Source of the DNA: Advenella mimigardefordensis DPN7 | GTDB lineage: Bacteria > Pseudomonadota > Gammaproteobacteria > Burkholderiales > Burkholderiaceae_B | DNA length: 64,000 nucleotides | Direction of reading: 5' to 3' | Assembly (NCBI RefSeq): GCF_000521505.1 | Contig: NZ_CP003915.1 | Span: forward strand, 4,676,517-4,740,516 | Part shown: one piece after another, positions 50,002-59,542 of the stretch | Numbering within the stretch: position 1 is the stretch's first letter | How the letters are laid out: every line of letters begins with the position of its first letter | Notes under the pieces: generated by a model | What the model saw: only the letters and a program-made list of their open reading frames with translations | The model's database searches: none | What the model was told of the DNA's origin: nothing | Translations under genes and position numbers: made by a program

Positions 50002-50955
50002 CTATTTGAGCAGCTCTGCACTCTCGTCAATATCTTTCTGAATCGTTTTGCCGAATGTCTGGGGATCAGATACGACAATATTGAAGCCAAGCCGCTCCAG
50101 TTTGTCTTTTACTTCTGAAGTGGCAAACACCTCTTTGACTGTCGCCTGCAGTTTATCGCGTTTGTCATCAGGCAGATTGGCCGGTGCGATCATGCCGAGC
50201 CAGGGTTCGTAAACATAGCCTGCAACTCCCGCTTCAGATAAAGTTGGCAGCTCAGGCAGGATCTGACTGCGTTTGGATGATGTTACCGCCAGTCCGCGCA
50301 ACATCCCGCCCTTGATCTGTTCCGCAACGCTGGCGACGGCAAGAAAGGCAACCTGAATCTGGTTGGAGACCAGATCATTCACAATTGTGTTACCCCCTTT
50401 ATAGGGAACATGCGTCATTTCCACACCGGCACGCTTCTCAAACAGGACACCCGCCAGATGCAGGGCGGTACCCACACCGGCGGACCCGTAATTGAGCCGT
50501 TTGGGCTCTTTTTTTGCCGCAGCAATCAGCTCGCCCAGGGTTTTGTAGGGTGACGTCACGGGAACAGCAACCACCAGCGGCGAGGTAACCAGATTGGATA
50601 CCGGTGTCAGATCCTTCACTGAATCATAGGGCAGGTTTTTGTGCAGGCTTGGGTTTACGGCATGGTTCGAGGAGATCAACTCCAGGGTGTAACCATCGGG
50701 TTTGGCGCGAACCAGCTCGCGGGTACCGGAAATATTGGATGCCCCTGCCAGGTTCTCCACCACAATAGATTGTTTCAGCGCCTGCCCCATAAAGGGGGCG
50801 AAGGTACGGGCCAGATTATCCAGGCCCGAGCCGGGTGAGCTGGGCACAATCAGTCGAATGGGGCGTTCCGAAAAGCTGACGTCGGCATGGGCTGCCGTCG
50901 CCAGTCCGAACGCGACCGCACAGGACAGCAGAAAAAAAGAGGGGCTCAGGCGCAT
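50002..50955 (-). CDS. Bug family tripartite tricarboxylate transporter substrate-binding protein (1)
   Basis: Periplasmic binding protein of 317 residues with a Sec signal (LLSCAVAFGLATAAHADVSF). Family marks are FSERPIRLIVPSSPGSGLDNLAR, VVENLAGASNISGTRELVRAKPDGYTL (in part) and NYGSAGVGTALHLAG. The ATG at 50955 follows GGAG. No TctA/TctB membrane genes are nearby, as is normal for orphan Bug proteins in Alcaligenaceae. Divergent from the MmgE/PrpD gene, so it may bind that pathway's substrate. Confidence 0.93.
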   Translation of the reverse strand: MRLSPSFFLLSCAVAFGLATAAHADVSFSERPIRLIVPSSPGSGLDNLARTFAPFMGQALKQSIVVENLAGASNISGTRELVRAKPDGYTLELISSNHAVNPSLHKNLPYDSVKDLTPVSNLVTSPLVVAVPVTSPYKTLGELIAAAKKEPKRLNYGSAGVGTALHLAGVLFEKRAGVEMTHVPYKGGNTIVNDLVSNQIQVAFLAVASVAEQIKGGMLRGLAVTSSKRSQILPELPTLSEAGVAGYVYEPWLGMIAPANLPDDKRDKLQATVKEVFATSEVKDKLERLGFNIVVSDPQTFGKTIQKDIDESAELLK

Positions 50956-51350
50956 AACGATTGTCTCCGGATGAGTGACTGCAGTGCAATCACCATTGTG
51001 TTTATTTTCAAAATAATAAGTATTGTTGCCACTACTGCAATAGCGCCGATTGTAACGGCATAGTAAGGCATCGCCACACCAGCAACGGCTTCGATCAGAG
51101 TCTAAGCCGGATTGCCTGTCGGTGTAAGCTACCAAAGGTCATGGACACCATCACCTTTGGTGATGGCTGACCAAGCGTTGTTAACAAATGCCATAGAAGA
51201 ATGAAACCCGGGCAGGTGCTTGCACGGGACGAGATAGCAGCGTTCACCAAATTTCAAAGCCCGCCGATGGCGCCTCTCTAGAATGAAGGCTTACCTCATT
51301 ACTAGCCGTCCAGTAGCGGCCTTCAAATATATTCACGTTTAAAGCGAACA
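50956..51350. promoter_or_regulatory. Divergent intergenic region between Bug and MmgE/PrpD genes
   Basis: 395 bases with no supported gene. It contains a tight hairpin CCATCACC-TTT-GGTGATGG (51148-51166) overlapping a wider inverted repeat ACCAAAGGT...ACCTTTGGT (51131-51161). Placed between divergent genes, these could be regulator sites. No clear -10/-35 pairs were recognised. Confidence 0.4.
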
Positions 51351-52694
51351 ATGCTGATACACGAACTTGCTCAATACGGTGCCCGGGAAAGTGGTGAACG
51401 CACTCTGACTGAACCGGTACTTCATCATACCAAACGCGCCGTGCTTGATTGGCTGGCCGCGCTGTATCCCGGCACACGCGTGTCTCCCGGGTTAGAACTG
51501 GTTCAGGCACATGCGGATGAAACCGGTGTGGGTCTGGCCCGCCTGCCTGGATTTGCCACCACCACCTTCCCGGCCACGGCGGCCTGGATCAACGGCAGTG
51601 TGTCGCATACGGTAGAGTTCGATGATATTTTCCGTGACGGTGTTTATCACCCCGGTTGTCCTGTCATCGCCGCAGCATTGGCAGCGGCAGACACGCGCGA
51701 TGCGGATGGTCTGGCATTCCTGACGGCCATTGTGGTGGGATATGAAATATCCACGCGGCTGGCTGCTGCGATTCAGCCCGCTCACTATCGTTACTTTCAT
51801 ACCACGGGAACGGTTGGCAGTATTGGTGCTGCCGCAGCTGTCGCCGCTCTGTATGCGCCCGGCAATCCGACGGTGATGCAGCACGCCATTGCCACAGCGG
51901 CGACTTTTGCTGCGGGCCTACAGCAGGCATTCCGCTCCGATGCCATGACCAAGGCGCTGCATGCGGGGCATGCTGCTGCGGTCGGTATCCGCGCCGGCAC
52001 AGCGGCCGCGGCCGGCGTAACCGGCGTGGCTGACATCCTGGAAGGCGAGGCAGGATTTGCCGCCGCATTGGGTGGGTCATTGAATCTTCCCTTGTTGACC
52101 GCCGGCCTTGGCAAAGACTACAACATCACCCGCATCACTCAGAAAAATCATGGTTGCTGCGGGCATACGTTTGCATCGATCGACGCTGCACTCGCGCTGC
52201 AGCAGGAACATGGGATCAGGCCTGATGACATCGCCGCGATCCACGTTGCCACCTATCAAACCGCGATCAATGTTACCGGCAATGCGAATCCGCAGACGGC
52301 ATTCGAAGGCAAATTCAGCTTGCGCTATGTGGTTGCCCATGCGCTACGCCATGGTTCGGTCAGGCTGAATGCCTTCGATACAGAACGGCTTTCGGATGAT
52401 GCCACCCGCGCTCTGATGAAAAAAATCACACTGGTTGCGGATGAAGCGCTGACCGCTGCTTTCCCGCGTCATCGCTCTTCACGCGTGAAGATTGTCATGA
52501 ACAGCGGCGAGACCTATGAATACTACGCACAGGATCGCAAGGGTGACCCGGAATCACCGCTGGATGATGATGAGCTCAATGGCAAATATGATGAGCTGGT
52601 CACGCCTGTGCTGGGAGCAAAGCGGGCTGCGGCACTTAAGGCTCAGGTTTGGGCACTGGACACCCTAAGAGTACGACAGCTGTCATTGAATTGA
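51351..52694 (+). CDS. MmgE/PrpD family protein
   Basis: Family of 2-methylcitrate dehydratase, cis-aconitate decarboxylase and immune-responsive gene 1 type enzymes. The 447 residues include FPATAAWINGSVSHTVEFDD near 75, a His/Tyr-rich middle (AAIQPAHYRYFHTTGTVGSIGAAAA in part), and KNHGCCGHTFASIDAAL (near 267) at the active site. The exact reaction (dehydration, decarboxylation or isomerisation of a tricarboxylate-like acid) cannot be read from sequence. First gene of a plus-strand run that continues into the acid-CoA ligase. Confidence 0.92.
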   Translation: MLIHELAQYGARESGERTLTEPVLHHTKRAVLDWLAALYPGTRVSPGLELVQAHADETGVGLARLPGFATTTFPATAAWINGSVSHTVEFDDIFRDGVYHPGCPVIAAALAAADTRDADGLAFLTAIVVGYEISTRLAAAIQPAHYRYFHTTGTVGSIGAAAAVAALYAPGNPTVMQHAIATAATFAAGLQQAFRSDAMTKALHAGHAAAVGIRAGTAAAAGVTGVADILEGEAGFAAALGGSLNLPLLTAGLGKDYNITRITQKNHGCCGHTFASIDAALALQQEHGIRPDDIAAIHVATYQTAINVTGNANPQTAFEGKFSLRYVVAHALRHGSVRLNAFDTERLSDDATRALMKKITLVADEALTAAFPRHRSSRVKIVMNSGETYEYYAQDRKGDPESPLDDDELNGKYDELVTPVLGAKRAAALKAQVWALDTLRVRQLSLN

Positions 52695-52738
52695 CGCTGC
52701 TACAGAATAAAAATGGCATTTGAAATATTGGTAAAACG

Positions 52739-54883
52739 ATGAAACCTGACGATTTAAACCTGCGCGGCAATGGCACTGCTGCACGCCAAGCCTTTAACAG
52801 GGCATTGCTTAACCCGGCTTCAGTTGCATTGATTGGCGCTTCGAGCAATCAGAAAAAGAATACTGCCCGGCCCCTGCGATTTATGCAGAAACATGGCTAT
52901 GCCGGTGCTATATATCCGGTTAATCCGTCGGCCACAGTGATCAATAATGTAAAGGCCTGGGGCAGTATTGATCAATTGCCGGATAATGTTGATCATGCTT
53001 TTGTGATGATCGATAGCGCGGGTGTCACCAACGTGATAGAGCAATGCGCGCGTAAGGGCATTAGCGTGGTGACCATCTACTCCGACGGCTTTGCAGAGGC
53101 GGGAGAAGAGGGCATTCAAAAACAGCGGGAACTGTATGCAACGGCGAAACGCCTGGGTGTGCGCGTACTGGGCCCCAATAGTATTGGATTGGCCAACGTG
53201 CACAGCGGCGCCGTTATTTCCGTTAATGCCGCGTTTGAAATGGACAATCTGACTGCGGGCGATATCGGCATTATTTCACAAAGCGGCTCGATGATGGGTT
53301 CACTCATGTCCCGTGCTGCGGCACGTGGTTTTGGTTTCTCTCATCTGGTCTCTGTAGGCAACGAAAGCGATATTTCAGTTGGTGAGATACTGGATGCCAT
53401 GGTGGACGATGATGCAACCCGCGTGATACTGCTGTTCCTGGAAACGCTGAGGGACGTGCAAACCTTAAGCGGCGCGCTGGAACGGGCACATAACGCAGGT
53501 AAGCCGGTCATTGCCTACAAGCTGGGACGCTCGGAGCAGGGAGATGCGCTGTCGCAATCGCATACCGGTGCCATTGCCGGGAATGACGCTGCTGTGGATG
53601 CCTATTTCCGGGCCCATAGCGTTATACGCGTGAACATGCTGGAAACCCTTTTTGAAATTGCCCCTCTGGCTGCGCGCTATGCGCACTTGCGACCAGACAC
53701 CTGGCGGGATACACCGGTGCGCGTTGCTGTCGTAACCACGACAGGTGGGGGCGCAGCAACGGTTGTCGACAATCTGGGTCTGCACGGCTTCGTCGCGGTT
53801 GCACCGCCCACCGCTTTCATTTCACATATGGCCGGGCGCGGACTGAACATACGCCAGACGCCGGTCATCGATCTGACTCTGGCAGCAAGCAGCGAACAGT
53901 ACCAGGATCTGCTGACCGAAATCATGCAGACAGACTGGTGTGACGCTGTGCTGTGCATCGCTGGCTCGTCTGCGCAATTTTATCCGCAATATGTGGTACA
54001 GCCCATACTGAATGCGGTAGAGACAACGCACGGCAACAGGAAGCCGCTAGTGGCGTTTCTGTCGCCCGAAGCAGAGGCATCCCTGCAGTTGCTGCAAAAG
54101 AACCGCATTGCAGCCTTCCGAACCCCTGAATCATGCGCCGATGCCTTAGCCGCCTTTTTTGTTCCACTGGGACAGCACCAGCAAGAGACACGCCGCCCTG
54201 TGACGCTGCCCGTTGGCTATCCAACCCGTGGCAACCTGACTGAACCAGAAGCCATGGCGGTATTTAGTGCACTGGGTATCAATGTTGTTCCGTCTGCCAT
54301 GGTGCAGCCACATGCGCCAGACCATTCAATCGACTATCCGGTCGTTCTGAAGGTGGTGTCACGGGACATCCTGCATAAAACAGAAGCCGGTGGCGTGCGT
54401 GTGGGCATTGACTCCGACGAGTTCCTGGCTGCCGCGCTGAACACCATGGCTGAGCAAGTAACGGCGCATTCTCCGCAAGCGAAGATTGACGGCTATATGG
54501 TGCAGAAAATGGAAGGGCGCCTGGTTGAACTGATGCTTGGATATCGACATGATCCGCTGGTTGGCCCGACCGTGATGCTCGGCGCCGGCGGGATCACCGC
54601 AGAACTGAAGCCGGATTTTTCGCTTCGCCTGGCACCGGTGTCCGAGGAGGTGGCCTGGCAGATGATTCATGAAGTGAAACACACGCAATTGATTCGTGGC
54701 TACCGGCAGTTGCCCGAAGGCGATTGCAAGGCACTTGCTAACGCCATCGTTGCGATGTCCAGACTGGCGCTGATTGATGCACAGCCTGTGACTGAAGCAG
54801 AGATCAATCCGCTGTTTGTAAGGCAGGATGGTGTGGTTGCCGTTGATGCGGTGGTACGTATGCGCGATCAATCACAAATGTAA
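52739..54883 (+). CDS. ADP-forming acid-CoA ligase (acetyl-CoA synthetase/GNAT-less Acs type)
   Basis: Nucleoside-diphosphate-forming acyl-CoA synthetase with fused alpha and beta parts, 714 residues. In order: CoA-binding domain (PASVALIGASSNQKKNTAR, near 30), succinyl-CoA-ligase-like domains with IGIISQSGSMMG (near 180) and the phosphohistidine loop SQSHTGAIAGND (near 273), then a C-terminal ATP-grasp domain (YPVVLKVVSRDILHKTEAGGV near 535 onwards). It would activate a carboxylic acid using ATP or form ATP from the CoA ester. The acyl-CoA dehydrogenase follows by 39 bases, so the two probably act in sequence. Confidence 0.92.
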   Translation: MKPDDLNLRGNGTAARQAFNRALLNPASVALIGASSNQKKNTARPLRFMQKHGYAGAIYPVNPSATVINNVKAWGSIDQLPDNVDHAFVMIDSAGVTNVIEQCARKGISVVTIYSDGFAEAGEEGIQKQRELYATAKRLGVRVLGPNSIGLANVHSGAVISVNAAFEMDNLTAGDIGIISQSGSMMGSLMSRAAARGFGFSHLVSVGNESDISVGEILDAMVDDDATRVILLFLETLRDVQTLSGALERAHNAGKPVIAYKLGRSEQGDALSQSHTGAIAGNDAAVDAYFRAHSVIRVNMLETLFEIAPLAARYAHLRPDTWRDTPVRVAVVTTTGGGAATVVDNLGLHGFVAVAPPTAFISHMAGRGLNIRQTPVIDLTLAASSEQYQDLLTEIMQTDWCDAVLCIAGSSAQFYPQYVVQPILNAVETTHGNRKPLVAFLSPEAEASLQLLQKNRIAAFRTPESCADALAAFFVPLGQHQQETRRPVTLPVGYPTRGNLTEPEAMAVFSALGINVVPSAMVQPHAPDHSIDYPVVLKVVSRDILHKTEAGGVRVGIDSDEFLAAALNTMAEQVTAHSPQAKIDGYMVQKMEGRLVELMLGYRHDPLVGPTVMLGAGGITAELKPDFSLRLAPVSEEVAWQMIHEVKHTQLIRGYRQLPEGDCKALANAIVAMSRLALIDAQPVTEAEINPLFVRQDGVVAVDAVVRMRDQSQM

Positions 54884-54922
54884 TAAATATCAAATAAGTT
54901 TAAGGCAGGAGTGTAAAAGAAT

Positions 54923-56071
54923 ATGGATTTTGAACTGAACACAGAACAAAAAGGCTTTGAGTCGGCGGTGCGTCGCTTTGCGGAAAATGAATTGCGAGAC
55001 GGCGCAGTTGCACGCGCACATAGTCAGGACTATCCCTGGGATATTTCCGGCCGCATGGCCGAGCAGGGATTGCTTGGCATCACCATTGCGGAAGCCGATG
55101 GCGGTCTTGGTGGCACGTTGATGGATGCTGTGATAGCCATACAGACAATTGCATCTGTTTGTCCGCGCAGTGCCGATGTGGTACAGGCTGGGAATTTTGG
55201 TGCAATTCGGGTGCTGGCCGAGTACGGTTCAGATTTCCAGAAAGAGAAATACCTGAAGCCGTTGCTGGCAGGCAAGGCGCTGATTGCGGTGGGCATGACT
55301 GAACCGGATGCCGGCTCGGCAGTGACGGAACTTAAAACCACGGCAACGCGCGACGGCAAGGGCTGGCGCATCAATGGCACAAAAATTTTTACGACACATG
55401 GACCGCACGCCGATTTTATTCTCGCGTATGTGCGTTTCGGACCGGGTACCAAGGGTATTGGTTCCGTCATGATAGAGACCCGCGCCGAAGGTATGCGACT
55501 GGGAAAACGTTCCGCCTTTATGTCCGACGAGGAGTGGGTGGAGATCTTTATGGATAACGTCTATGTACCTGATGAGCAGGTGGTATTGGGTGAGGGCGGA
55601 TTCAAAAAGCAGATTGCCGGTTTCAATGTAGAGCGACTGGGTAATACTTCGCGATCCCTGGCGCTGGGTCGATACGCTTATGAAGAGGCACGGCAATGGG
55701 CGCTGCAACGACGACAGTTCGGCAAACTGCTGTGCGAGTTCCAGGGCATACAGTGGAAATTTGCGGATATGCGCATCAAGCTTGATGCAGCGCAACTGTT
55801 GTTATACAAGGCCGCCGCGGGTGCAGACAGCGGCTTTCCTTCACCGACAGAAACGGCCATCGCCAAGGCGTATTGCAACCAGATTGGCTTTGATGTGGCC
55901 AATGAAGCACTGCAGGTAATGGGTGGCATGGGCTATAGCCGCGAATCGCTGGTGGAATACTGTGTGCGGCGCTGTCGTGGCTGGATGATCGCAGGCGGCT
56001 CCATTGAAATTCTTAAAAACCGTATTGCCGAGGGTGTGTTTGAACGCACATTCTCGCAGCGGGCTGCATAA
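54923..56071 (+). CDS. Acyl-CoA dehydrogenase family protein
   Basis: FAD flavoprotein that normally introduces an alpha-beta double bond in acyl-CoA. The 382 residues show MTEPDAGSAVTEL (125-137), KIFTTHGPHADFILAYVR, and RRQFGKLLCEFQGIQWKFADM near 260. The C-terminal site where medium/short-chain members have Glu reads MIAGGSIEI (Gly358), but Glu237 in FNVERLG is where isovaleryl- and long-chain enzymes keep the base. It is therefore probably active. Its substrate should be the CoA ester made by the ligase upstream. Confidence 0.92.
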   Translation: MDFELNTEQKGFESAVRRFAENELRDGAVARAHSQDYPWDISGRMAEQGLLGITIAEADGGLGGTLMDAVIAIQTIASVCPRSADVVQAGNFGAIRVLAEYGSDFQKEKYLKPLLAGKALIAVGMTEPDAGSAVTELKTTATRDGKGWRINGTKIFTTHGPHADFILAYVRFGPGTKGIGSVMIETRAEGMRLGKRSAFMSDEEWVEIFMDNVYVPDEQVVLGEGGFKKQIAGFNVERLGNTSRSLALGRYAYEEARQWALQRRQFGKLLCEFQGIQWKFADMRIKLDAAQLLLYKAAAGADSGFPSPTETAIAKAYCNQIGFDVANEALQVMGGMGYSRESLVEYCVRRCRGWMIAGGSIEILKNRIAEGVFERTFSQRAA

Positions 56072-56211
56072 CGCATAAGCAGGCCATTGCACTCAAAGCC
56101 GTATATTTCAATCGTCATTTAGGGTTAACTCCAATGAGCGATTTGGGCATCAGTGTTTTAATATGAATACTATTGAATGCAGAAGAATACAAATTTAAAA
56201 AGGACCGGAAA

Positions 56212-56991
56212 ATGAGCCAGATTCACATAGCAAGTGCAAAGCAGACATGCAGCGAAGCAGAGTGGCAGGCGCGGGTTGACCTGGCGGCCTGCTATCGTCT
56301 GATGGCGCACTACGGCATGTCGGACATGATCGCCAATCACATCTCGCTGCGTGTACCGGGCGAGGAAGATGCGTTCCTGATCAATGCCTATGGCATGCTG
56401 TACGAAGAGATCACGGCGTCAAGCCTGCTCAAAATTGATCACAAAGGCAATATTCTGAGTTCGCCAGATTTCGGCTCACTGAACTACGGCGTGAACAAGG
56501 CGGGCTTTGTGATTCACAGTGCGATCCATGAAGCCCGGCCTGAAGTGGCCTGTGTCATACACACGCATACGTGGGCCGGAATGGCGGTCTCCTCGCTCAA
56601 GTGCGGACTGCTACCGCTGAACCAGACGGCGATGCGCTTTCTGCGCATTGCGTATCACGATTACCAGGGCGTCGTGCTGGACCTGAGCGAGCAGGAATCG
56701 CTGGTCAGGGATCTGGGGAGCGCTGAAGCCATGATCCTGCGCAACCACGGCCTGCTTACAGCAGGCAATACGATAGGGGAAGCGTTCAACTGGATGCATC
56801 GCCTGGAGCTGGCCTGCCGCGCCCAGATTGCCGCCATGTCCTGCAATACGCCGCTGAACGAGGTGAGTGCGTCAGTGCTGGAAGAAACCTATAAAAACTA
56901 TCAGCCTGGCACGCGTCGTCCTTACGGATTGATGGAGTGGCCGGCGTTGCTGAGAAAAATGGAAAAACTGGACGCCAGCTTTATGGATTGA
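56212..56991 (+). CDS. Class II aldolase/adducin family protein
   Basis: Metal-dependent aldolase or decarboxylase fold of 259 residues. Zinc ligands are in VIHTHTWAGMAV (near 124-126) and LRNHGLLTAGN (near 186), with an upstream acidic/His segment EITASSLLKID. The ATG at 56212 follows AAGGA; a TTG at 56173 is less likely. Members of this subgroup are annotated from fuculose-phosphate aldolase to unknown. Acting on a hydroxy acid of the same pathway is inference from context. Confidence 0.88.
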   Translation: MSQIHIASAKQTCSEAEWQARVDLAACYRLMAHYGMSDMIANHISLRVPGEEDAFLINAYGMLYEEITASSLLKIDHKGNILSSPDFGSLNYGVNKAGFVIHSAIHEARPEVACVIHTHTWAGMAVSSLKCGLLPLNQTAMRFLRIAYHDYQGVVLDLSEQESLVRDLGSAEAMILRNHGLLTAGNTIGEAFNWMHRLELACRAQIAAMSCNTPLNEVSASVLEETYKNYQPGTRRPYGLMEWPALLRKMEKLDASFMD

Positions 56992-57226
56992 GCGGACTCG
57001 TTTGTGGCGTGCAGTCTGGAAGTTGCGGTCTTCGCGGGCATCCCCAAAGGCTCAATCTGGATTTCAGGTAGCAGGCAGTAAACAAGCTGTGTTGTCGCAT
57101 TACCAACGCAAGCAGCATGGACACCATTCTGGTGAGCCATGGGCTTGCGCGTATCACTGCGGCCGCGTCCCGGAACAACAGTAAATCACAAGTGTAATTA
57201 CTTCTATTAGAACGAGGAGACGAAAT

Positions 57227-58213
57227 ATGTACAAATGTCATTCAAAGATTGGTCAGGCGGCCGTACTGGCAGCCATGGTGGCTATACAGGTGGGCGCATC
57301 GAATGCCGTGGCGCAGGAATGGCCGACCAAACCGGTGAAAACGGTGGTTGCGTTTACTGCGGGCGGCACGACCGACATTATTGCGCGTGAAATAAGCAAT
57401 GAACTGAGCAAAATGTGGGGCGAGAGTGTTGTGGTGGAAAACAAGCCGGGGGCGGCCGGCAATATTGGTACCGGTGCAGTGGTGAGTGCCAAACCCGATG
57501 GCTATACGATACTGATGAACTCAATCGGCCCCATTGCCGTCAACCCCTATATTTACGCCAAAAGTACCTTTAACACCATGACGGACTTGCGGGCCGTGAC
57601 ATTGGTTGCGGATGTACCAAACGTGCTGGTGGTGGCACCGTCGCTAAATGTAAAAACCGTGCAGGACCTGACCAAACAGATAGAGGCCAAACCGGGCTCA
57701 TTCAATTGTGCATCTACCGGTGTGGGTACGGCCGCGCATCTGTCGTGTGCAATGATGGCGAAAACCCGTAATCTGACTGTGACGCATATTCCTTATAAAG
57801 GCGCCGATGCTCTGAATGACGTCTTATCCGGGCGGGTGCAGTTCATGTTTGCGACCCTGCCTTCTGTCATTGGCAATATCAAGGGCGGCAAGCTGATTCC
57901 GCTGGCGGTGTCTACTGCAAAGCGCTCTCCTGCACTGAAAGACGTACCTACCATGCAGGAGGCCGGCTATAAGGACTTTGCCATGGGGTCCTGGTTCGGC
58001 TATTTCGCACCGGCAAAAACACCGGACAATGTTATCCAAAAACTCAATAAGGACATCAACACGGTATTGCAGAACCCCACGGTTAAAACCAAGCTGTCCA
58101 ACGAAGGCGCGGAGCCGGTGGGTGGCAGTGCCGAATCGTTTACTGAGTTTGTGAAAGCCGAAAATGCGAAGTGGAAAGCGTTCACAACTGAAATGAATAT
58201 TTCTGCAAAATAG
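57227..58213 (+). CDS. Bug family tripartite tricarboxylate transporter substrate-binding protein (2)
   Basis: 328 residues with a Sec signal ending AVAQEW. Family motifs: EWPTKPVKTVVAFTAGGTTDIIAREIS, VVENKPGAAGNIGT, AKPDGYTILMNS and FNCASTGVGTAAHLS. A good GAGGAG Shine-Dalgarno precedes the ATG. Follows the class II aldolase and precedes the 2-hydroxyacid dehydrogenase on the same strand, suggesting it captures their substrate. No membrane partners are in the window. Confidence 0.93.
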   Translation: MYKCHSKIGQAAVLAAMVAIQVGASNAVAQEWPTKPVKTVVAFTAGGTTDIIAREISNELSKMWGESVVVENKPGAAGNIGTGAVVSAKPDGYTILMNSIGPIAVNPYIYAKSTFNTMTDLRAVTLVADVPNVLVVAPSLNVKTVQDLTKQIEAKPGSFNCASTGVGTAAHLSCAMMAKTRNLTVTHIPYKGADALNDVLSGRVQFMFATLPSVIGNIKGGKLIPLAVSTAKRSPALKDVPTMQEAGYKDFAMGSWFGYFAPAKTPDNVIQKLNKDINTVLQNPTVKTKLSNEGAEPVGGSAESFTEFVKAENAKWKAFTTEMNISAK

Positions 58214-58319
58214 GTCATTACAGCCCCAATGGCCGCAGAGTTGGTACATTATCTTTCCATAAAGGGGTGGTTTCGCTGTCTGCCCCAGTTCATTCCTCTT
58301 TATTGCAGCTGAAAATATC

Positions 58320-59396
58320 ATGGCATCACAGGCATTGAACGTATTGATATCAGACAAGGTTCTGGCATATGTGCGCGAGGCGGCAACGTCACGCTATGGT
58401 CTGGAGCAGATTCACTTCATCCCTTTCAGTGGCCAGCCACTGGACGAGCAGACGCTGGCGCAGCTTGATATTGCATTTGTGTCTCGCGATATTACGGGGC
58501 GTTCAACCAAGTTTGTGTTGGAACCCGCAACAGCAATCTTTTACCAGATGCTGGAGCAGGCGCCCAGGCTGCAGTGGGTGCATGTCCACTCGGCGGGAGT
58601 GGATCGTCCGGTTTATGTGAGTTTGCGCGACAAGGGACTCAGCGTCACCAGTTCCACCGGCGCACTGTCGGCGATTGTCGCGCAAAGCGCACTGGCTGCG
58701 GTGCTGGCACTGAACCGGCGCTTTCGTTTTCTTGAACAGGCGCAGCGCGAACATAAGTGGGCGCCGCTGCTGGACGAATTGATGCCGGCAGACCTGCACG
58801 GGCAGCACGTCATGCTGGCCGGCTGGGGGCCGATTGCGCAAACCATACAGCGTTATCTGGACATGCTGGGCATGCAGGTGACGGTACTGCGCAATAGTGC
58901 CATTGACCGCGCGGCTATTGGTGCGACTAATGGTGCCACTGATAGCGCAACTAATAGCACACCTAATGGCGCCGGCAACAGCCCGACAAATGTCCCCATG
59001 ATTCCATACAGTGCCATGCACCAACTGCTGCCGCAAACAGAGTGGCTGATCCTGGCCTGCCCGCTCACAGAGACCACGCGCCAGTTGGTAGATCGTCAGG
59101 CGCTGGCTGCGATCAAGCCCGGTGCCTGTATTGTTAACGTATCGCGCGGCGAAGTGATCGAAGAAGCAGCGCTGATCGATGCATTAAGCACTGGCCATAT
59201 TGCTGGCGCGTATCTGGATGTGGTGGAAAAAGAGCCGTTAGTGGTGGATTCACCCTTGTGGGATATGCCAAATGTCATGGTATCGCCGCATACAGCGGGC
59301 CATTCCAGCGGTAACGAAGCGCGGGTTGCTGATATTTTTCTGGAGAATCTGAACAACTGGGTGCACGGGTTGCCCTTGCGGAATCTGTCTCGGTAA
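58320..59396 (+). CDS. D-isomer-specific 2-hydroxyacid dehydrogenase with low-complexity insertion
   Basis: NAD(P)-dependent reduction of a 2-oxo acid to a D-2-hydroxy acid or the reverse. The 358 residues have the Rossmann motif LAGWGPIAQTIQRYLDMLG (near 165), the catalytic Arg in VNVSRGEVIEEAALIDAL, Glu in AYLDVVEKEPL and His in VSPHTAGHS. Residues about 198-226 form an insertion made mainly of Asn, Ala, Thr, Ser, Pro and Gly (NGATDSATNSTPNGAGNS) between the second strand of the cofactor domain and the helix that follows. Typical members are about 310-330 residues. Confidence 0.9.
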   Translation: MASQALNVLISDKVLAYVREAATSRYGLEQIHFIPFSGQPLDEQTLAQLDIAFVSRDITGRSTKFVLEPATAIFYQMLEQAPRLQWVHVHSAGVDRPVYVSLRDKGLSVTSSTGALSAIVAQSALAAVLALNRRFRFLEQAQREHKWAPLLDELMPADLHGQHVMLAGWGPIAQTIQRYLDMLGMQVTVLRNSAIDRAAIGATNGATDSATNSTPNGAGNSPTNVPMIPYSAMHQLLPQTEWLILACPLTETTRQLVDRQALAAIKPGACIVNVSRGEVIEEAALIDALSTGHIAGAYLDVVEKEPLVVDSPLWDMPNVMVSPHTAGHSSGNEARVADIFLENLNNWVHGLPLRNLSR

Positions 59397-59440
59397 TCCA
59401 CAGTGAGGCGACAGCCAAGCGATGGCACACCGATATTAAC

Positions 59441-59530
59441 GAGCCTTCACGCCCTTGACACCCCTTCACAAGCTTTCACGAGCCTTCACAAGCCTTCACA
59501 AGCCTTCACAAGCCTTCACAAGCCTTCACT
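59441..59530. repeat. 10-bp tandem repeat, about nine units
   Basis: Unit AGCCTTCACA. Four perfect copies (59481-59520), one with a single change at the end (59521-59530) and four degenerate copies to the left. It sits between convergent genes, 44 bases after the dehydrogenase stop. Copy number is likely to vary between strains. Confidence 0.9.
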
Positions 59531-59542
59531 CGTTGGCCCGAA

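Noticed and set aside
54923..56071. Acyl-CoA dehydrogenase lacking its catalytic base
   Set aside because: The C-terminal Glu is replaced by Gly358, but Glu237 in NVERLG occupies the position used by isovaleryl- and long-chain enzymes, so loss of activity is not indicated.
59441..59530. Tandem repeats as a CRISPR array
   Set aside because: Units are 10 bases, directly adjacent, without spacers or cas genes.
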